DNA of 64,000 bases. Origin: Clostridiales bacterium (GTDB lineage Bacteria > Bacillota > Clostridia > Saccharofermentanales > Saccharofermentanaceae). The notes beneath the pieces were generated by a model, which ran no database searches, was not told the origin of the DNA, and saw nothing but the letters and a program-made list of their open reading frames with translations. Both the position numbers and the translations under genes were made by a program. This document shows positions 48,345 through 58,439 of this stretch, in pieces (the stretch's first letter is position 1; each line of letters begins with the position of its first letter). Location: the NCBI GenBank assembly GCA_017478485.1, contig JAFVDI010000038.1, positions 1-64,000 on the forward strand. The letters are read 5' to 3'.

Positions 48345-50291
48345 TTATCTGGTCAGGTACAGATGCATTATGAAATAGAATGCATAGAAGGTCATTATCA
48401 CGATTACCGGATAAGATGCGGAATGGAATGTTTTCAGTGCTTTCGCACCTGATGTTCCGGCCTTTTTTGCAATGGTTCTAAGACCTTTTCCGGTGACGAT
48501 GGCAAATAACGGAAGAACCGGAAGGAAATAGTGTCCCTGGATGCCCAAGATCACGTCGGAACCTTCGGGAGTCCAGCTTAAAAGCATTGCGGGTGTGGAC
48601 AAAAGTGCGATCAAGACAACTAAAGAAGTTATCAGGATGTCCTTTTTCTTAAATCCGTCGAGTCTTTCATCTGATGCTGCGATTATCAGCAGGACGATCA
48701 GCATGATCAGACTGAATGCAAACGGGATCGTTTTCTCACCCCAGCATAGCTTGGAACCGAACAGATCCTCAAGCATTTCGCCTGCAAACCTTCCGTAAGT
48801 CTTAATGGTCATTACGAGATAAGATACAGGGTTCTCAAGCGCGAATGAAGCGGTCATGAAGCCGTTTCCTTTGCTGCCGAACTGGTAAAGGGTGCGGTCG
48901 GGCAGGAACATGTCAAAGAGAGCGACTGAGAATAATCCGAAAACCATAGGAAGGAACTTGCCGATGTGCTTAAGGCCTTTCTTCCGGGCAGGAACCATGA
49001 GGAGCAGGGGCAGAAGAAGCAGATATCCGCCACCTTTTACGGCTCCTAAGATAAATGCCCAGATAAAAGCGAATACAAGAGGCTTCTTTTCTTCGGGTGA
49101 TTCTCTGAGCAAGAGTACGGAAGCTATGAAATTGAGTGAAGTGATAATGACCATCGGGTCATAGGAAAAAGCTCCGCTCATCATAAGAGAGGAGGGCAGA
49201 ACGGCACATAAAGCAATGATCTCTTTAAAGTAAGGGGCTTTCCTGATCGCCCTGTAAGATAAGCATGTGTAAAAGACTGCAGTAAATACTTTAACCAGAT
49301 AGCAGTTAAAAACAGGTCCGAAGCCTATAAGACGGCCTATTACGAGCGCAAAGGTCTGCGGAATATAGCAGAAAACGGAATAGTAGTTCATCTTTTCAGA
49401 TCTTGCCGTCATTTCGATCAAAGTCTTATCGGCAGCAAAAGTCTGAAAGTTCCTCTTCAGGACCTCGTAAGCACCTGTTGTGGGTGTCGTGGAATTCCAC
49501 CAGATATCCCTGAAAAATACAACATCATCAGAGCGCCCCATCCATTCGGTATTCCCGTGCTGGCCAAGGAAAAGATTGGACAGACGGTAGCAGGCGAGAT
49601 AGTGAGCTTCGCTGTCTCCTGTGCTCCAGGGCGGGATAAGGAATATGCAGGCAATGCTTAAAGGGATAACGGCTGCCAAAAAGAGCTTCTCGGTAGAAAG
49701 TGAGGAAGTGCTTCCCGACTTAAGATACAGGCATAAAGAGGTTGCAGCGAACGAGAAGAGCATTATGCAGACAGCCGCAAACACAACATATCCCATGACC
49801 GTATTTACGAAAAGTCTTACAGTAAGCGATGAGTCTTCCTTTTCGACTACAAGCTCCGCAGGAGATGATGAACCGTTAGTGATGGTAACTGAATAATGTC
49901 CGGCCGGAAATCCGCTTCCGTCAGGCCGGTTAAGCCTGATAACGGTGCCTTTGCCTTCGGGAGTGCACATATCATTGGTTATGCGGACATCTTTAAGGAC
50001 ATCCTGAGCAAGGTCAGTATTATAGACGCTTACAGTAAGAGATGAGGCATCACCGCCCATTATGAAGAACGCCATTGAGTCAAATCCGGACATTGTGCAT
50101 ATAAAACGGTGCTCGGATGTGCTTGCGGGAGCCAATGATTCGGTCTTGAACTCCGTAATGCCCTTAATGACTGTTTCTTTGCGTATACGTGGGAATAGAG
50201 TAACAAATACGAGCGAAACGAATAAAGCAGCAAGGATTACTGCAGCAATAACGGTAATACGCCTTGATCTGTTTAACCCGCGGGAATCCAT
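48345..50291 (-). CDS. DUF2142 family multi-spanning membrane protein
   Basis: The 648-residue product has an N-terminal helix (about 12-32), an outer beta-rich domain to about residue 160, then about ten helices. The motifs PPWSTGDSEAHYLACYRL (about 220) and ILGIQGHYFLPVLPL (about 595) match the DUF2142 family. That family is related to GT-C glycosyltransferases and often sits in surface polysaccharide loci. The usual Asp-Glu of the first outer loop is Asp-Ser-Glu here. A lipid-linked sugar transfer role is possible but not shown. The start at 50291 follows GAGGAGAG. It is a single gene on its strand. Confidence 0.82.
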   Translation of the reverse strand: MDSRGLNRSRRITVIAAVILAALFVSLVFVTLFPRIRKETVIKGITEFKTESLAPASTSEHRFICTMSGFDSMAFFIMGGDASSLTVSVYNTDLAQDVLKDVRITNDMCTPEGKGTVIRLNRPDGSGFPAGHYSVTITNGSSSPAELVVEKEDSSLTVRLFVNTVMGYVVFAAVCIMLFSFAATSLCLYLKSGSTSSLSTEKLFLAAVIPLSIACIFLIPPWSTGDSEAHYLACYRLSNLFLGQHGNTEWMGRSDDVVFFRDIWWNSTTPTTGAYEVLKRNFQTFAADKTLIEMTARSEKMNYYSVFCYIPQTFALVIGRLIGFGPVFNCYLVKVFTAVFYTCLSYRAIRKAPYFKEIIALCAVLPSSLMMSGAFSYDPMVIITSLNFIASVLLLRESPEEKKPLVFAFIWAFILGAVKGGGYLLLLPLLLMVPARKKGLKHIGKFLPMVFGLFSVALFDMFLPDRTLYQFGSKGNGFMTASFALENPVSYLVMTIKTYGRFAGEMLEDLFGSKLCWGEKTIPFAFSLIMLIVLLIIAASDERLDGFKKKDILITSLVVLIALLSTPAMLLSWTPEGSDVILGIQGHYFLPVLPLFAIVTGKGLRTIAKKAGTSGAKALKTFHSASYPVIVIMTFYAFYFIMHLYLTR

Positions 50292-50374
50292 TTCACTCTC
50301 CTCAATCGAAGTATAACATAGGTCATATTGTTTCTTATTTCCTCACTATTTCCGACTTTAAATATAGTTATCTT

Positions 50375-50383
50375 TGTTATAAT
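50375..50383 (+). promoter_or_regulatory. Extended -10 promoter of the GH25 gene
   Basis: The sequence TTGTTATAAT holds a TG-extended -10 (TATAAT at 50378-50383), 34 bases before the start. Confidence 0.4.
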
Positions 50384-50416
50384 TAGTCAAGAAACTTAAG
50401 ACGGAGTTCGGAATTA

Positions 50417-51631
50417 ATGAATAAAAGCTTGAAAATAAAGGCTCTTTCGCTTTCTGTCTGCATGTCTGCCGTTATGCTGATGCAGGGATGCATGCTCAAT
50501 GCGAACCAATATCAATATGTAACAACTAAGGACGGCACAAGTTCTGAATCTACTTTGCCTGCAGATTCCGGTTCGGAGTCATCTTCCGATGAATCATCTG
50601 AGACTACCACTACCGAAGAGACAATTCCCGCATCGCTTCATATGGATCCTCCGGAGGTTGATACGGAAGCTCCCGTATTTATCAGCTATCCCAGGACCAT
50701 TCAACTGCTCAAAGGCAAGGAGTTCGTTGCTGACGAATATGTCGGCTATATTGATGACACTGACAGGGAGGTTGAACTCAAGGTCACCGGTGATGTCGAT
50801 ATAAACACGGTAGGTGATTATCCGATCCAGATGACGATCTCTGACGATGCCGGCAACAGCAAGACGATCGATGTTACCGTAAAGGTTTATACCAAGAAGC
50901 CTACTCCCACGAAGAAACCGGTCTCTTCTTCGAGCAAGAGCAGCACTAGCAATACTACCAAGAAAAAGTATAATTTTTCGGATCTTAAGGACAAATATGC
51001 TTCCGGAAATGCCTATATCGGCATAGATGTTTCGAAATATCAGGGTAATATTGATTTTCAGAAGGTAAAAGATGCAGGCTGCCATTTTGTTATTATCCGT
51101 ATGGCTATCTATAACAACGGCAAGTTCGGTATCGACACCAAATTCGAGGAGAATTATAAGAAAGCCAAAGCTGCAGGACTCCTTGTCGGCGTCTATTACT
51201 ACAGCGTAGACAACACGGAAAAGCTGATGAAAGAGCACTGCGCCGAGCTTGCAAAGGCTTTAAAGGGCAAAGAGATCGATTTCCCCGTAGCTTACGACTT
51301 TGAGAAGTGGAAGGGATTCCAGAAACTCAAGATGAACTCATCTGACCTCAACAACATGTTCTACCTGTTCTGTTCCGAGATGGAAAGCTACGGATATGAG
51401 GCCATGATCTACGCAAATCCTTACTTCCTCAGGAACTGGTTCAGACCGGGCGGACATAAGATCTGGCTCGCTGACTGGAAGACACAGCCTTCTTATGTCG
51501 GAAAGTTCCATTTTTGGCAGTTCAGTGCAACTGGAAAGATCCCCGGAATCAACGCCAACGTTGACGTTAACATCTACTATCCCGAAGGAAGGGTCGTTGA
51601 AGCCAAAAAGGAGGATAAATCCAATGGCTAA
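50417..51631 (+). CDS. GH25 lysozyme-like lipoprotein with Ig-like domain
   Basis: This surface muramidase cuts peptidoglycan between MurNAc and GlcNAc. The 404-residue product has a lipoprotein signal ending LMQGC near residue 25, a Ser/Thr/Glu-rich linker to about 75, and one Ig-like (HYR/cadherin-like) domain near 78-160 ending SKTIDVTVKVY. A Lys/Ser linker follows, then the GH25 barrel from about residue 195: YIGIDVSKYQGNIDF, the catalytic DFE pair (Asp294, Glu296 in AYDFEKW), and HFWQFSATGKIPG near the end. The start follows ACGGAGTTCGGAATTA. Its end overlaps holA by eight bases. Confidence 0.92.
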   Translation: MNKSLKIKALSLSVCMSAVMLMQGCMLNANQYQYVTTKDGTSSESTLPADSGSESSSDESSETTTTEETIPASLHMDPPEVDTEAPVFISYPRTIQLLKGKEFVADEYVGYIDDTDREVELKVTGDVDINTVGDYPIQMTISDDAGNSKTIDVTVKVYTKKPTPTKKPVSSSSKSSTSNTTKKKYNFSDLKDKYASGNAYIGIDVSKYQGNIDFQKVKDAGCHFVIIRMAIYNNGKFGIDTKFEENYKKAKAAGLLVGVYYYSVDNTEKLMKEHCAELAKALKGKEIDFPVAYDFEKWKGFQKLKMNSSDLNNMFYLFCSEMESYGYEAMIYANPYFLRNWFRPGGHKIWLADWKTQPSYVGKFHFWQFSATGKIPGINANVDVNIYYPEGRVVEAKKEDKSNG

Positions 51632-52661
51632 AGCCAAAGGTCTTCCCAAGGGCGTCATCGGATATAAAGAGTTCTTTGACAAACTCCTGAATCACCCGGA
51701 TTCTCTCGGGCTGATCCTTTTATATGGCCAGGAGCAGTACCTGATCGACGGAGCTTTAAAGACAGCGAAGAAGAAATATATCACGGAAGGCGCTGAAAGC
51801 ATAGATTTCAGCGTTATCGACACAAGGAGCGATGACCAGTTCAGTTTTGACAGGCTCGATGAGATGGTCTCGATGCCGCCCATGATGTCTGACAGACGTC
51901 TCGTAATAATCAGGCAGTCGGGAGTTACAGGTAAGGAGGTTACAGATAAGGATCTGGAGATTCTTAAGAATATACCTTCATCTTCGGTCGTGATCTTCGT
52001 TGAGGATGAGGCTGATGCCAAAAGAAAGGTTTTTAAAGCTTTTGTTCAGAACGGCACGGTAGTTTCAATGGGTGCCATGGAGGATGATGACATTTCAGCC
52101 AGAGTCGGGAGGATGTTTGCCAAATATAACCTTACTATTGACGGCAGCGCTTCCAGATCGCTGATCTCAAGATGCGGATCAGTAATGCTTACAATTTCCG
52201 GTGAAGTAGCTAAGATCGCGCTTTACTGCCAAAACGCAGGTTTCAGCAGGGTAACCGATGATATCATTGAAGATTGCTGTCCGCCTGATCTGAGCGGCAG
52301 GATATTTGACATCATGGATGCATGCGGAAGCCAGAATCCCGCAAAAGCTCTCGGAACGCTGAATAATCTCATTGCCATGAGAGAACCGCTCATTCAGATA
52401 AGAGTTCAGGTATTAAACCACTTGAAGCGCCTTATCATGGCAAAAGAGGCTGGAGACGCCAGAGTTCTTGTCTCAGAGGCCGGAATGAACGAATTTTATG
52501 CCGGAAAGCTGGTCAGACAGGCCCAGAGCTTTTCGATGCCGAGACTTTTGCAGACTTATCTTTCAGCATGTGCGTCTGATTCGGACGTTAAACACGGCCT
52601 GATAGACGAGAGGTATGCTTTGGAGATTATCCTGGTAAAAGCAGCGACAGGTGACAGGTAA
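51624..52661 (+). CDS. holA: DNA polymerase III delta subunit
   Basis: This clamp-loader subunit opens the beta clamp. The 345-residue product has the family N-terminus with LILLYGQEQYLIDGALKTA near residue 35, the middle AAA+ part (VIFVEDEADAKRK) and the C-terminal helical collar domain (NPAKALGTLNNLIAMREPLIQI). The ATG at 51624 is set by GGAGG eight bases before it, which lies inside the lysozyme gene. The two are probably translated together, although their functions are unrelated. Confidence 0.93.
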   Translation: MAKAKGLPKGVIGYKEFFDKLLNHPDSLGLILLYGQEQYLIDGALKTAKKKYITEGAESIDFSVIDTRSDDQFSFDRLDEMVSMPPMMSDRRLVIIRQSGVTGKEVTDKDLEILKNIPSSSVVIFVEDEADAKRKVFKAFVQNGTVVSMGAMEDDDISARVGRMFAKYNLTIDGSASRSLISRCGSVMLTISGEVAKIALYCQNAGFSRVTDDIIEDCCPPDLSGRIFDIMDACGSQNPAKALGTLNNLIAMREPLIQIRVQVLNHLKRLIMAKEAGDARVLVSEAGMNEFYAGKLVRQAQSFSMPRLLQTYLSACASDSDVKHGLIDERYALEIILVKAATGDR

Positions 52662-52664
52662 CAA

Positions 52665-52693
52665 TTGACGCATTAAAGGTAAAGACTTAAAAT
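52665..52693 (+). promoter_or_regulatory. icd promoter
   Basis: TTGACG (52665-52670), a 17-base spacer and TAAAAT (52688-52693) lie 36 bases before the icd start. Confidence 0.6.
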
Positions 52694-52728
52694 CGCTTAT
52701 TGGACTTTAATTATTCAAGGAGAAATAT

Positions 52729-53925
52729 ATGAGTAAGATCGAGATGAAGACACCAATCGTCGAGATGGACGGCGACGAGATGACCAGGATTATCTGGAAA
52801 GAGATCAAAGATATCGTCATCCTTCCGTTCGTAGACCTTAAGAGTGAGTATTTTGACCTGGGACTGCCCAACAGGGACAAGACCGCAGATCAGGTTACCA
52901 TCGATGCTGCCAACAGGACAAAAGAACTCGGCGTAGCTGTTAAGTGCGCAACCATCACACCTAACGCCCAGAGAATGACTGAGTATGACCTCCACCAGAT
53001 GTGGAAGAGCCCTAACGGCACTATCAGAGCCATCCTTGACGGTACGGTTTTCAGGAGCCCGATCCTCGTAAACGGCATCAAGCCTTTTGTTTCATGCTGG
53101 GAGAAGCCGATCACTATTGCCCGTCACGCTTACGGCGATGTTTACAGGAATACCGAATTCCTGGTAGACGGCCCCGCAAGAGCTGATCTTGTTGTTACTT
53201 ATCCCGACGGAAGACAGGAAAAGCAGACTGTATTCGAATATACAGGCGGCGGCGTTCTCCAGGGCCAGTACAACACGGACAAGTCTATTACCGCTTTCGC
53301 AAAATCATGCTTCCAGTATTCACTCGATACAAAGCAGGATCTTTGGTTTGCCACTAAGGATACCATTTCGAAAGTCTATGACAGACGTTTCAAGGACATC
53401 TTTGAGAAGATCTACAAAGAAGAGTTCGAAGCTAAGTTCGCTGAAGCAGGCATCACATATTTCTACACGCTTATCGATGATGCCGTAGCAAGAGTCATGC
53501 GTTCAAGCGGCGGCTTTGTCTGGGCATGCAAGAATTACGACGGCGACGTTATGAGCGACATGCTCGCTTCAGCTTGCGGTTCCCTTGCGATGATGACCTC
53601 CGTACTCGTTTCACCCGAAGGCGTTTACGAGTTCGAGGCTGCTCATGGTACTGTTACCAGACATTATTACAGATACCTCAAGGGTGAGCAGACATCCACA
53701 AACCCGATGGCTACGCTTTTCGCATGGTCAGGAGCACTCAGAAAGCGCGCCCAGATGGACGGCCTTCCCGACTTGGAGAATTTTGCGGCAAGACTTGAAA
53801 AGAGTGCCGTTTCCACAATAGAATCAGGTATAATTACCGGAGATCTTAACAGCCTTCTCGACCATCCGGATAAGAAGGTTGTTAATACTGCTGATTTCCT
53901 TAAGGCTGTCGCTTCAAATCTGTAA
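52729..53925 (+). CDS. icd: NADP-dependent isocitrate dehydrogenase (eukaryote-type, dimeric)
   Basis: The enzyme oxidises isocitrate to 2-oxoglutarate with NADP+ to feed glutamate synthesis. The 398-residue product resembles the subfamily II enzymes of eukaryotes rather than E. coli Icd. It has VEMDGDEMTRIIW at the start, TITPNAQRMTEYDL, SPNGTIRAILDGTVFRSPI (substrate Ser-Asn-Gly-Thr-Arg), and the NADP region AAHGTVTRHYYRY near residue 305. The length fits the family. It follows a strong promoter and GGAG site. The SEC-C gene follows after 20 bases. Confidence 0.96.
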   Translation: MSKIEMKTPIVEMDGDEMTRIIWKEIKDIVILPFVDLKSEYFDLGLPNRDKTADQVTIDAANRTKELGVAVKCATITPNAQRMTEYDLHQMWKSPNGTIRAILDGTVFRSPILVNGIKPFVSCWEKPITIARHAYGDVYRNTEFLVDGPARADLVVTYPDGRQEKQTVFEYTGGGVLQGQYNTDKSITAFAKSCFQYSLDTKQDLWFATKDTISKVYDRRFKDIFEKIYKEEFEAKFAEAGITYFYTLIDDAVARVMRSSGGFVWACKNYDGDVMSDMLASACGSLAMMTSVLVSPEGVYEFEAAHGTVTRHYYRYLKGEQTSTNPMATLFAWSGALRKRAQMDGLPDLENFAARLEKSAVSTIESGIITGDLNSLLDHPDKKVVNTADFLKAVASNL

Positions 53926-53945
53926 ATCATTAGGAGGATATATAA

Positions 53946-54470
53946 ATGAGCTACTATACGACATGGATCGAGAGATCTGAGAACAATTCCAATGAGCAGG
54001 AGTACATCGAGTACGTAAACCGTTACTATCAGCTTGAGAAGGGCTGCTATGAGAAGATCCTCGAAGCATATCCTGATAATGCTGAATTCCTTAACGGTCA
54101 GGTTCTCGCACTTTCAAGAAAGTTCGGATTCAATGCCTCAAACATGGAGATCTTTATAGGTTTTCTCGATGGCATCAAGTCCAGCCTTAAGAACGGCGAC
54201 GCTCTCGATCTCGAAGCTATCGTTGATGAGACTGAGATCAGCCTCGACATAGATTATGAGAAGCTTTACTACAACATGCACGATGCAAAGGCTGACTGGC
54301 TTTATAACATCCCTGCATGGAAGAACGTTCTCACTGTTGAGAGGATGAAGGAGATCACCCACGATTACCGTGTTGCAAACATCGCTCACTCTGACAAGAT
54401 CGGCAGAAACGATCCGTGCCCTTGCGGTTCAGGCAAGAAGTATAAGAATTGTTGCGGCAAGAAGGTTTAA
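53946..54470 (+). CDS. SEC-C motif protein
   Basis: The 174-residue protein ends in a SEC-C zinc motif, [19 protein letters not shown], like the tail of SecA. The rest is a mostly helical, acidic domain with TPR-like spacing ([20 protein letters not shown]) that I do not recognise. In SecA the motif binds zinc and helps contact SecB and ribosomes. In small proteins its role is not settled. The start follows TTAGGAGG. It precedes mreC by 18 bases, where mreB would often be found. Confidence 0.85.
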   Translation: MSYYTTWIERSENNSNEQEYIEYVNRYYQLEKGCYEKILEAYPDNAEFLNGQVLALSRKFGFNASNMEIFIGFLDGIKSSLKNGDALDLEAIVDETEISLDIDYEKLYYNMHDAKADWLYNIPAWKNVLTVERMKEITHDYRVANIAHSDKIGRNDPCPCGSGKKYKNCCGKKV

Positions 54471-54488
54471 AGGTAAGGTGCTGTTGCT

Positions 54489-55400
54489 TTGAAGAAGCTA
54501 CTGACGGCGAAATGGTTTATCGTTCTTTCGGTATCTTTGCTCCTGATAGCGGGTATCGTTCTGAGCTTCCTGCCGGGAAGTCCTCTTAAAGGCGTCGTCG
54601 GACTGTCTTCAAATGCAGTTTCACCTGCTCAAAAAGGCGTAAAGGCTACGGGAAATGCGTTCTCTGACTTTTGGGCAGCCATTGCTGACGGAATTGCGAT
54701 CAGGGAAGAGAATAAAACTTTGAAGGAAGAGATCGCTGACCTTAAGTACAGGCTCAACCAGTACGAGGAAGCCGCCATCAGGTACGAAGAGCTTAAGAAT
54801 GCTTTCCATATCAGAGATACATTCAGCAATTATGATATCTATGGCGCTTCGATCCTTTCCAGAGAAGCCGATGAATGGTTCTCTGTAATCAGGATCAATG
54901 CAGGCAAAAACGAGGGTATCGTTTTGGAGCAGGGGCAGTCCTATCCGGTCGTTGATACGGAGATGAACCTTGTAGGCCGCGTTATTGAGACACAGGGCTC
55001 TAATTCAATGGTCCTGCCGCTTCTTCATGAAGGGTTCTCCGCATCCGGTAAAGTAAACGAAGTTAACGGTGCTTCTGTCATCGTAAGCGGTGATGCTGTC
55101 CTGAAGAAATCCGGCCTTTGCCGTGTTAAGGCTTTCGATAAAGGCATTAAGCTCGAACCCGGAACAGTTATCGTTACTTCAGGCGAAGGAGGACTGTTCC
55201 CGGACGGTATTCCTATAGGTACCATTGTTTCCGTTGATTACTCGAATCCTACTGAAGTTACAGCTACTTTAAGGCCTTTCTCTAATATCGGAGAGCTTGA
55301 GGACGTATTCGTAATGATTCCTTTTAATGCGGATGATAAGAAGGAGGGAGTTCCCGGAGCTTCAGAATCGTCTGCACCGGTTGCAGGCGGGCAGGGCTGA
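54489..55400 (+). CDS. mreC: Rod-shape protein MreC
   Basis: This is an elongasome scaffold that links the cell-wall synthases to the cytoskeleton. The 303-residue product has one N-terminal helix (about 8-28), a coiled coil at about residues 70-100 (NKTLKEEIADLKYRLNQYEE) and the two-barrel periplasmic-type domain with VIRINAGKNEGI and TVIVTSGEGGLFPDGIPIG. The start is TTG after AAGGTAAGG. Its stop overlaps the mreD start by one base. Confidence 0.93.
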   Translation: MKKLLTAKWFIVLSVSLLLIAGIVLSFLPGSPLKGVVGLSSNAVSPAQKGVKATGNAFSDFWAAIADGIAIREENKTLKEEIADLKYRLNQYEEAAIRYEELKNAFHIRDTFSNYDIYGASILSREADEWFSVIRINAGKNEGIVLEQGQSYPVVDTEMNLVGRVIETQGSNSMVLPLLHEGFSASGKVNEVNGASVIVSGDAVLKKSGLCRVKAFDKGIKLEPGTVIVTSGEGGLFPDGIPIGTIVSVDYSNPTEVTATLRPFSNIGELEDVFVMIPFNADDKKEGVPGASESSAPVAGGQG

Positions 55401-56026
55401 TGGATCGCCGTAGACTTATCCGAAAGATAATAGTTTATGCGGTATATATCCTGCTTTTATCTTCATTGCAGGTATCTTATCCGAGCCGGCTTGGCTTTTT
55501 AGGCCAGACAGCTGACCTGGCTTTTGTTTTTGTGGTTCTGACCGGATATTTCAATGGATTCATTGACGGAGCCGTCGTAGGTTTGATTACCGGCATCGTA
55601 AGAGACTGCCTTGCACCTATTGCAATTATAGGATTTGACGGGACGGTCCATGTTACTGCAGGGATCGGAATGCTCGTTATGTTTCTTGCAGGAGCATTAT
55701 CGTCATCCTTTTTTACAAAGAGAATGCATAGAAACGTACCGTTTGCCTTTGTTTCGATAGCATTCTGCACGCTGGTCTATAAGATCGGCGGGCATTTTCT
55801 CGCTTACAGCTGGACGATCATCATTCCTTCAGCAGGAAGCTATCAGCTCGGTTTCTATGAGATCGTTGTGAGATCATGCCTTCTTCAGACTTTGCTTAAT
55901 CTTATTGCAGGCATTCCTTTGATCCTGCTTATGAGATTTGCAGGTCCTGTATCATTGTCTGAGCAAAGAAAGACTTCAGATGATGTTATTATGACTAATG
56001 AGGATACTTCATGGCTACAAATCTGA
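55400..56026 (+). CDS. mreD: Rod-shape protein MreD
   Basis: This membrane part of the elongasome is a 208-residue protein with five or six helices, an arginine-rich start (MDRRRLIRKIIVYAVYILLL) and the family pattern GYFNGFIDGAVVGLITGIVRD. It lies between mreC (1-base overlap) and the penicillin-binding protein gene (16-base overlap). The order mreC-mreD-pbp2 is common in Bacillota and supports the call. Confidence 0.9.
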   Translation: MDRRRLIRKIIVYAVYILLLSSLQVSYPSRLGFLGQTADLAFVFVVLTGYFNGFIDGAVVGLITGIVRDCLAPIAIIGFDGTVHVTAGIGMLVMFLAGALSSSFFTKRMHRNVPFAFVSIAFCTLVYKIGGHFLAYSWTIIIPSAGSYQLGFYEIVVRSCLLQTLLNLIAGIPLILLMRFAGPVSLSEQRKTSDDVIMTNEDTSWLQI

Positions 56027-58320
56027 AGATAGAAGATTACGGCGCATTTGACCGCAATTCGGATAACGGCGGAAATAACGACAAGGGCGGCTTTTTCAGA
56101 CGCCTCGTCTCGTTGTTCAGCAACCGTTTCCTTGTTTTGGCAGTCATCTTTTGTTCTTTCGGAGTCGCTATCCTCTTTATGACTGCAAGTCTGCAGTTCT
56201 CTGATTACCAGAAGACTATGTCTGAAAGCTCGTCGGGTGTATTAAGACAGTATGTTTCGGAAGCTCCGAGGGGAGATATCCTTGACAGCAGGGGCTTAAA
56301 ACTTGCATCTTCCATCGAGTACAACACCGTCATGCTCGCCAATGCTTACCTTAGCGACAGTGAACTTAACACGCTTTGTCTTGAGCTGGCAAACCTTTTC
56401 GACAAGTACCACTGCATCTCTATATCGGAACTTGACCAGTACTTTACCATGGATCCGAATCCGACATTCATTAAGGAAGAGGAGAAGATAAGGGCCTGGC
56501 AGAGCAATTCAAATCTCTTTGCTCTTGAGGACTATGCCCAGGGCGTTATCGTCACATATTCGGATAAATATGTTAAGACGGATCCGAATGTCTTTTTCCT
56601 TTATCTAAGACAGAAATTCAACTTGGACAACAGATATACGATAGAGGAAGCTTATAAGATATTAAGGATCAGATATCAGATTTTTACAGATAACTGGGCT
56701 TTTATTAAAGGAACACCTATCAAGATAGCTACTGACGTTCCGGAAGACCTTATAAAGATATTCAATGAAGAGAATTATCACTACATGGGTATCGTCTGCG
56801 GCAAGGGTTATGCAAGAACATATGCACCTGAAGCTCTTTATGCCTGCCACGTGCTCGGTTATGTCGGACAGATATCGCAGACTACCTTCCAGGATCTGTC
56901 CAAGTTCGGATATACGAATGACGATATGGTAGGAAAATCAGGTGTTGAATCACAGATGGAGAGATATCTTCACGGTGACAGCGGCATCACGCCTTATAAC
57001 ATTTGGACGAAAAGAGGGCAGGAGGGAATGTTTGTCCCTTCAAACTACGGTGTGCCTTCCAAAGCAGGCGCAACCGTTAATCTGACGATAGATTCCAAAC
57101 TGCAGAAAGTCGGAATGGATGCCCTTAAGACTTATATCAACGATGCCCAGGAAGAAGAAGCAAGAAACCATACAGGTTTCAAAACGGCGAGCTCAGGCGC
57201 TTTTGTCGTAATGAACGTAAAGACCGGAGCTGTCCTTGCCATGGGATCTTACCCTAACTATGACCCGAATGACTTTATTCTTGCTAACTATGGTGATCAG
57301 CAGGCAGCCGAACAGGTTAAATACTATCTCGGACTTGATGAGTATGCTGAAATGACCGCGGCGGATCTGCCTTTGTGGAACCGTGCCATCATGTCGATGT
57401 ATGCTCCCGGTTCAACTTTCAAGCCGATCACGGCTCTTGCAGGACTTGAAAGCGGTACTATTACGCCGGAATCCAACTGGATCACATGTATTTCGCCTTT
57501 GGACGTTGACGGATGGATATTCCGCTGCCTCGAGTATCGTGTCGGCGGTCACGGCCCGCTTAACCTTGACAGTGCCATGGGTACGTCCTGCAATATCTAT
57601 TTTATGAGACTGGGTGTAAGTACGGGTATCGATAACATCTCCGACATGGCAAAGAGATTCGGTCTCGGTGTTAAGACCGGGATAGACCTGCCCGGTGAGA
57701 TCAAGGGCGTCATGTCCAGCCGAGAGACAAAGAGACTCCTTCATGAATCCGAATACGACAAGATCTGGTTCCCGTCAAATACTGCCCAGGTTTCTATCGG
57801 TCAGTTCGATAACTGCTTTACGATCCTTCAGCTTTGCAGATACGTAGCCGGAATAGCTACAAATAAGCTTGTAAAGCCTTATATTATTGATTCTGTAATT
57901 GCTAGTGACGGTTCGGTCCTTTATAAAGGTCAGGCTGAATCCGTTGATATCGGTATCCCGGAAGAGAATATACAGGCTGTCCGCAACGCGATGGTCTGCG
58001 TTACTGAAGGTTCGGATTACTGGAGAGGAACGGCCCAGAAGCAGTTTTCGTCATTCCCGATAAAGGTTACATGTAAGACGGGAACGGCCGAGACGGGATT
58101 CGAGAAGATCAGAAAAGAGTATTCCAACGGTCTGTTCGTCTGCTACGCACCCAAAGATAACCCGGAAATTGCTGTCGCTCTCGTTGTAGAGAGAGGTGAG
58201 TGGGGTTCATCAACCACTATCATCGCCAGAAAACTTATCGCTGCTTATTATAATGAGCCCGTTTCGAAGTCTTACCCTGTCTATATAAATAATCCCGTAC
58301 CCGGTGACCATCTCGCCTGA
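56011..58320 (+). CDS. mrdA: Class B penicillin-binding protein 2 (elongation transpeptidase)
   Basis: This is the transpeptidase that cross-links peptidoglycan during side-wall growth. The 769-residue product has a cytoplasmic start, one helix (about 40-62), the pedestal domain with SEAPRGDILDSRG, and the transpeptidase domain with Ser468 and Lys471 in PGSTFKPIT, Ser526-x-Asn528 in GTSCNIYF and Lys689 in TCKTGTAETG. The spacing of motifs is normal. The mreCD context makes it the elongation enzyme rather than FtsI. The start follows GAGG inside mreD. No cluster gene follows; the next gene has its own promoter. Confidence 0.93.
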   Translation: MATNLKIEDYGAFDRNSDNGGNNDKGGFFRRLVSLFSNRFLVLAVIFCSFGVAILFMTASLQFSDYQKTMSESSSGVLRQYVSEAPRGDILDSRGLKLASSIEYNTVMLANAYLSDSELNTLCLELANLFDKYHCISISELDQYFTMDPNPTFIKEEEKIRAWQSNSNLFALEDYAQGVIVTYSDKYVKTDPNVFFLYLRQKFNLDNRYTIEEAYKILRIRYQIFTDNWAFIKGTPIKIATDVPEDLIKIFNEENYHYMGIVCGKGYARTYAPEALYACHVLGYVGQISQTTFQDLSKFGYTNDDMVGKSGVESQMERYLHGDSGITPYNIWTKRGQEGMFVPSNYGVPSKAGATVNLTIDSKLQKVGMDALKTYINDAQEEEARNHTGFKTASSGAFVVMNVKTGAVLAMGSYPNYDPNDFILANYGDQQAAEQVKYYLGLDEYAEMTAADLPLWNRAIMSMYAPGSTFKPITALAGLESGTITPESNWITCISPLDVDGWIFRCLEYRVGGHGPLNLDSAMGTSCNIYFMRLGVSTGIDNISDMAKRFGLGVKTGIDLPGEIKGVMSSRETKRLLHESEYDKIWFPSNTAQVSIGQFDNCFTILQLCRYVAGIATNKLVKPYIIDSVIASDGSVLYKGQAESVDIGIPEENIQAVRNAMVCVTEGSDYWRGTAQKQFSSFPIKVTCKTGTAETGFEKIRKEYSNGLFVCYAPKDNPEIAVALVVERGEWGSSTTIIARKLIAAYYNEPVSKSYPVYINNPVPGDHLA

Positions 58321-58380
58321 TAATCAGGTGTAATTGACATAAAGACAGTTTTTTTGCCGCAGTTTTGTATTAAAGGGAAA

Positions 58381-58409
58381 TTGTCCGAGTAGTGATAATA
58401 CGATAAAAT
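58381..58409 (+). promoter_or_regulatory. Promoter of the MGS-like gene
   Basis: TTGTCC (58381-58386), 17 bases, TAAAAT (58404-58409). Confidence 0.55.
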
Positions 58410-58439
58410 TCAGGCAGAATCTTTAATGGGGGCTTTTTG

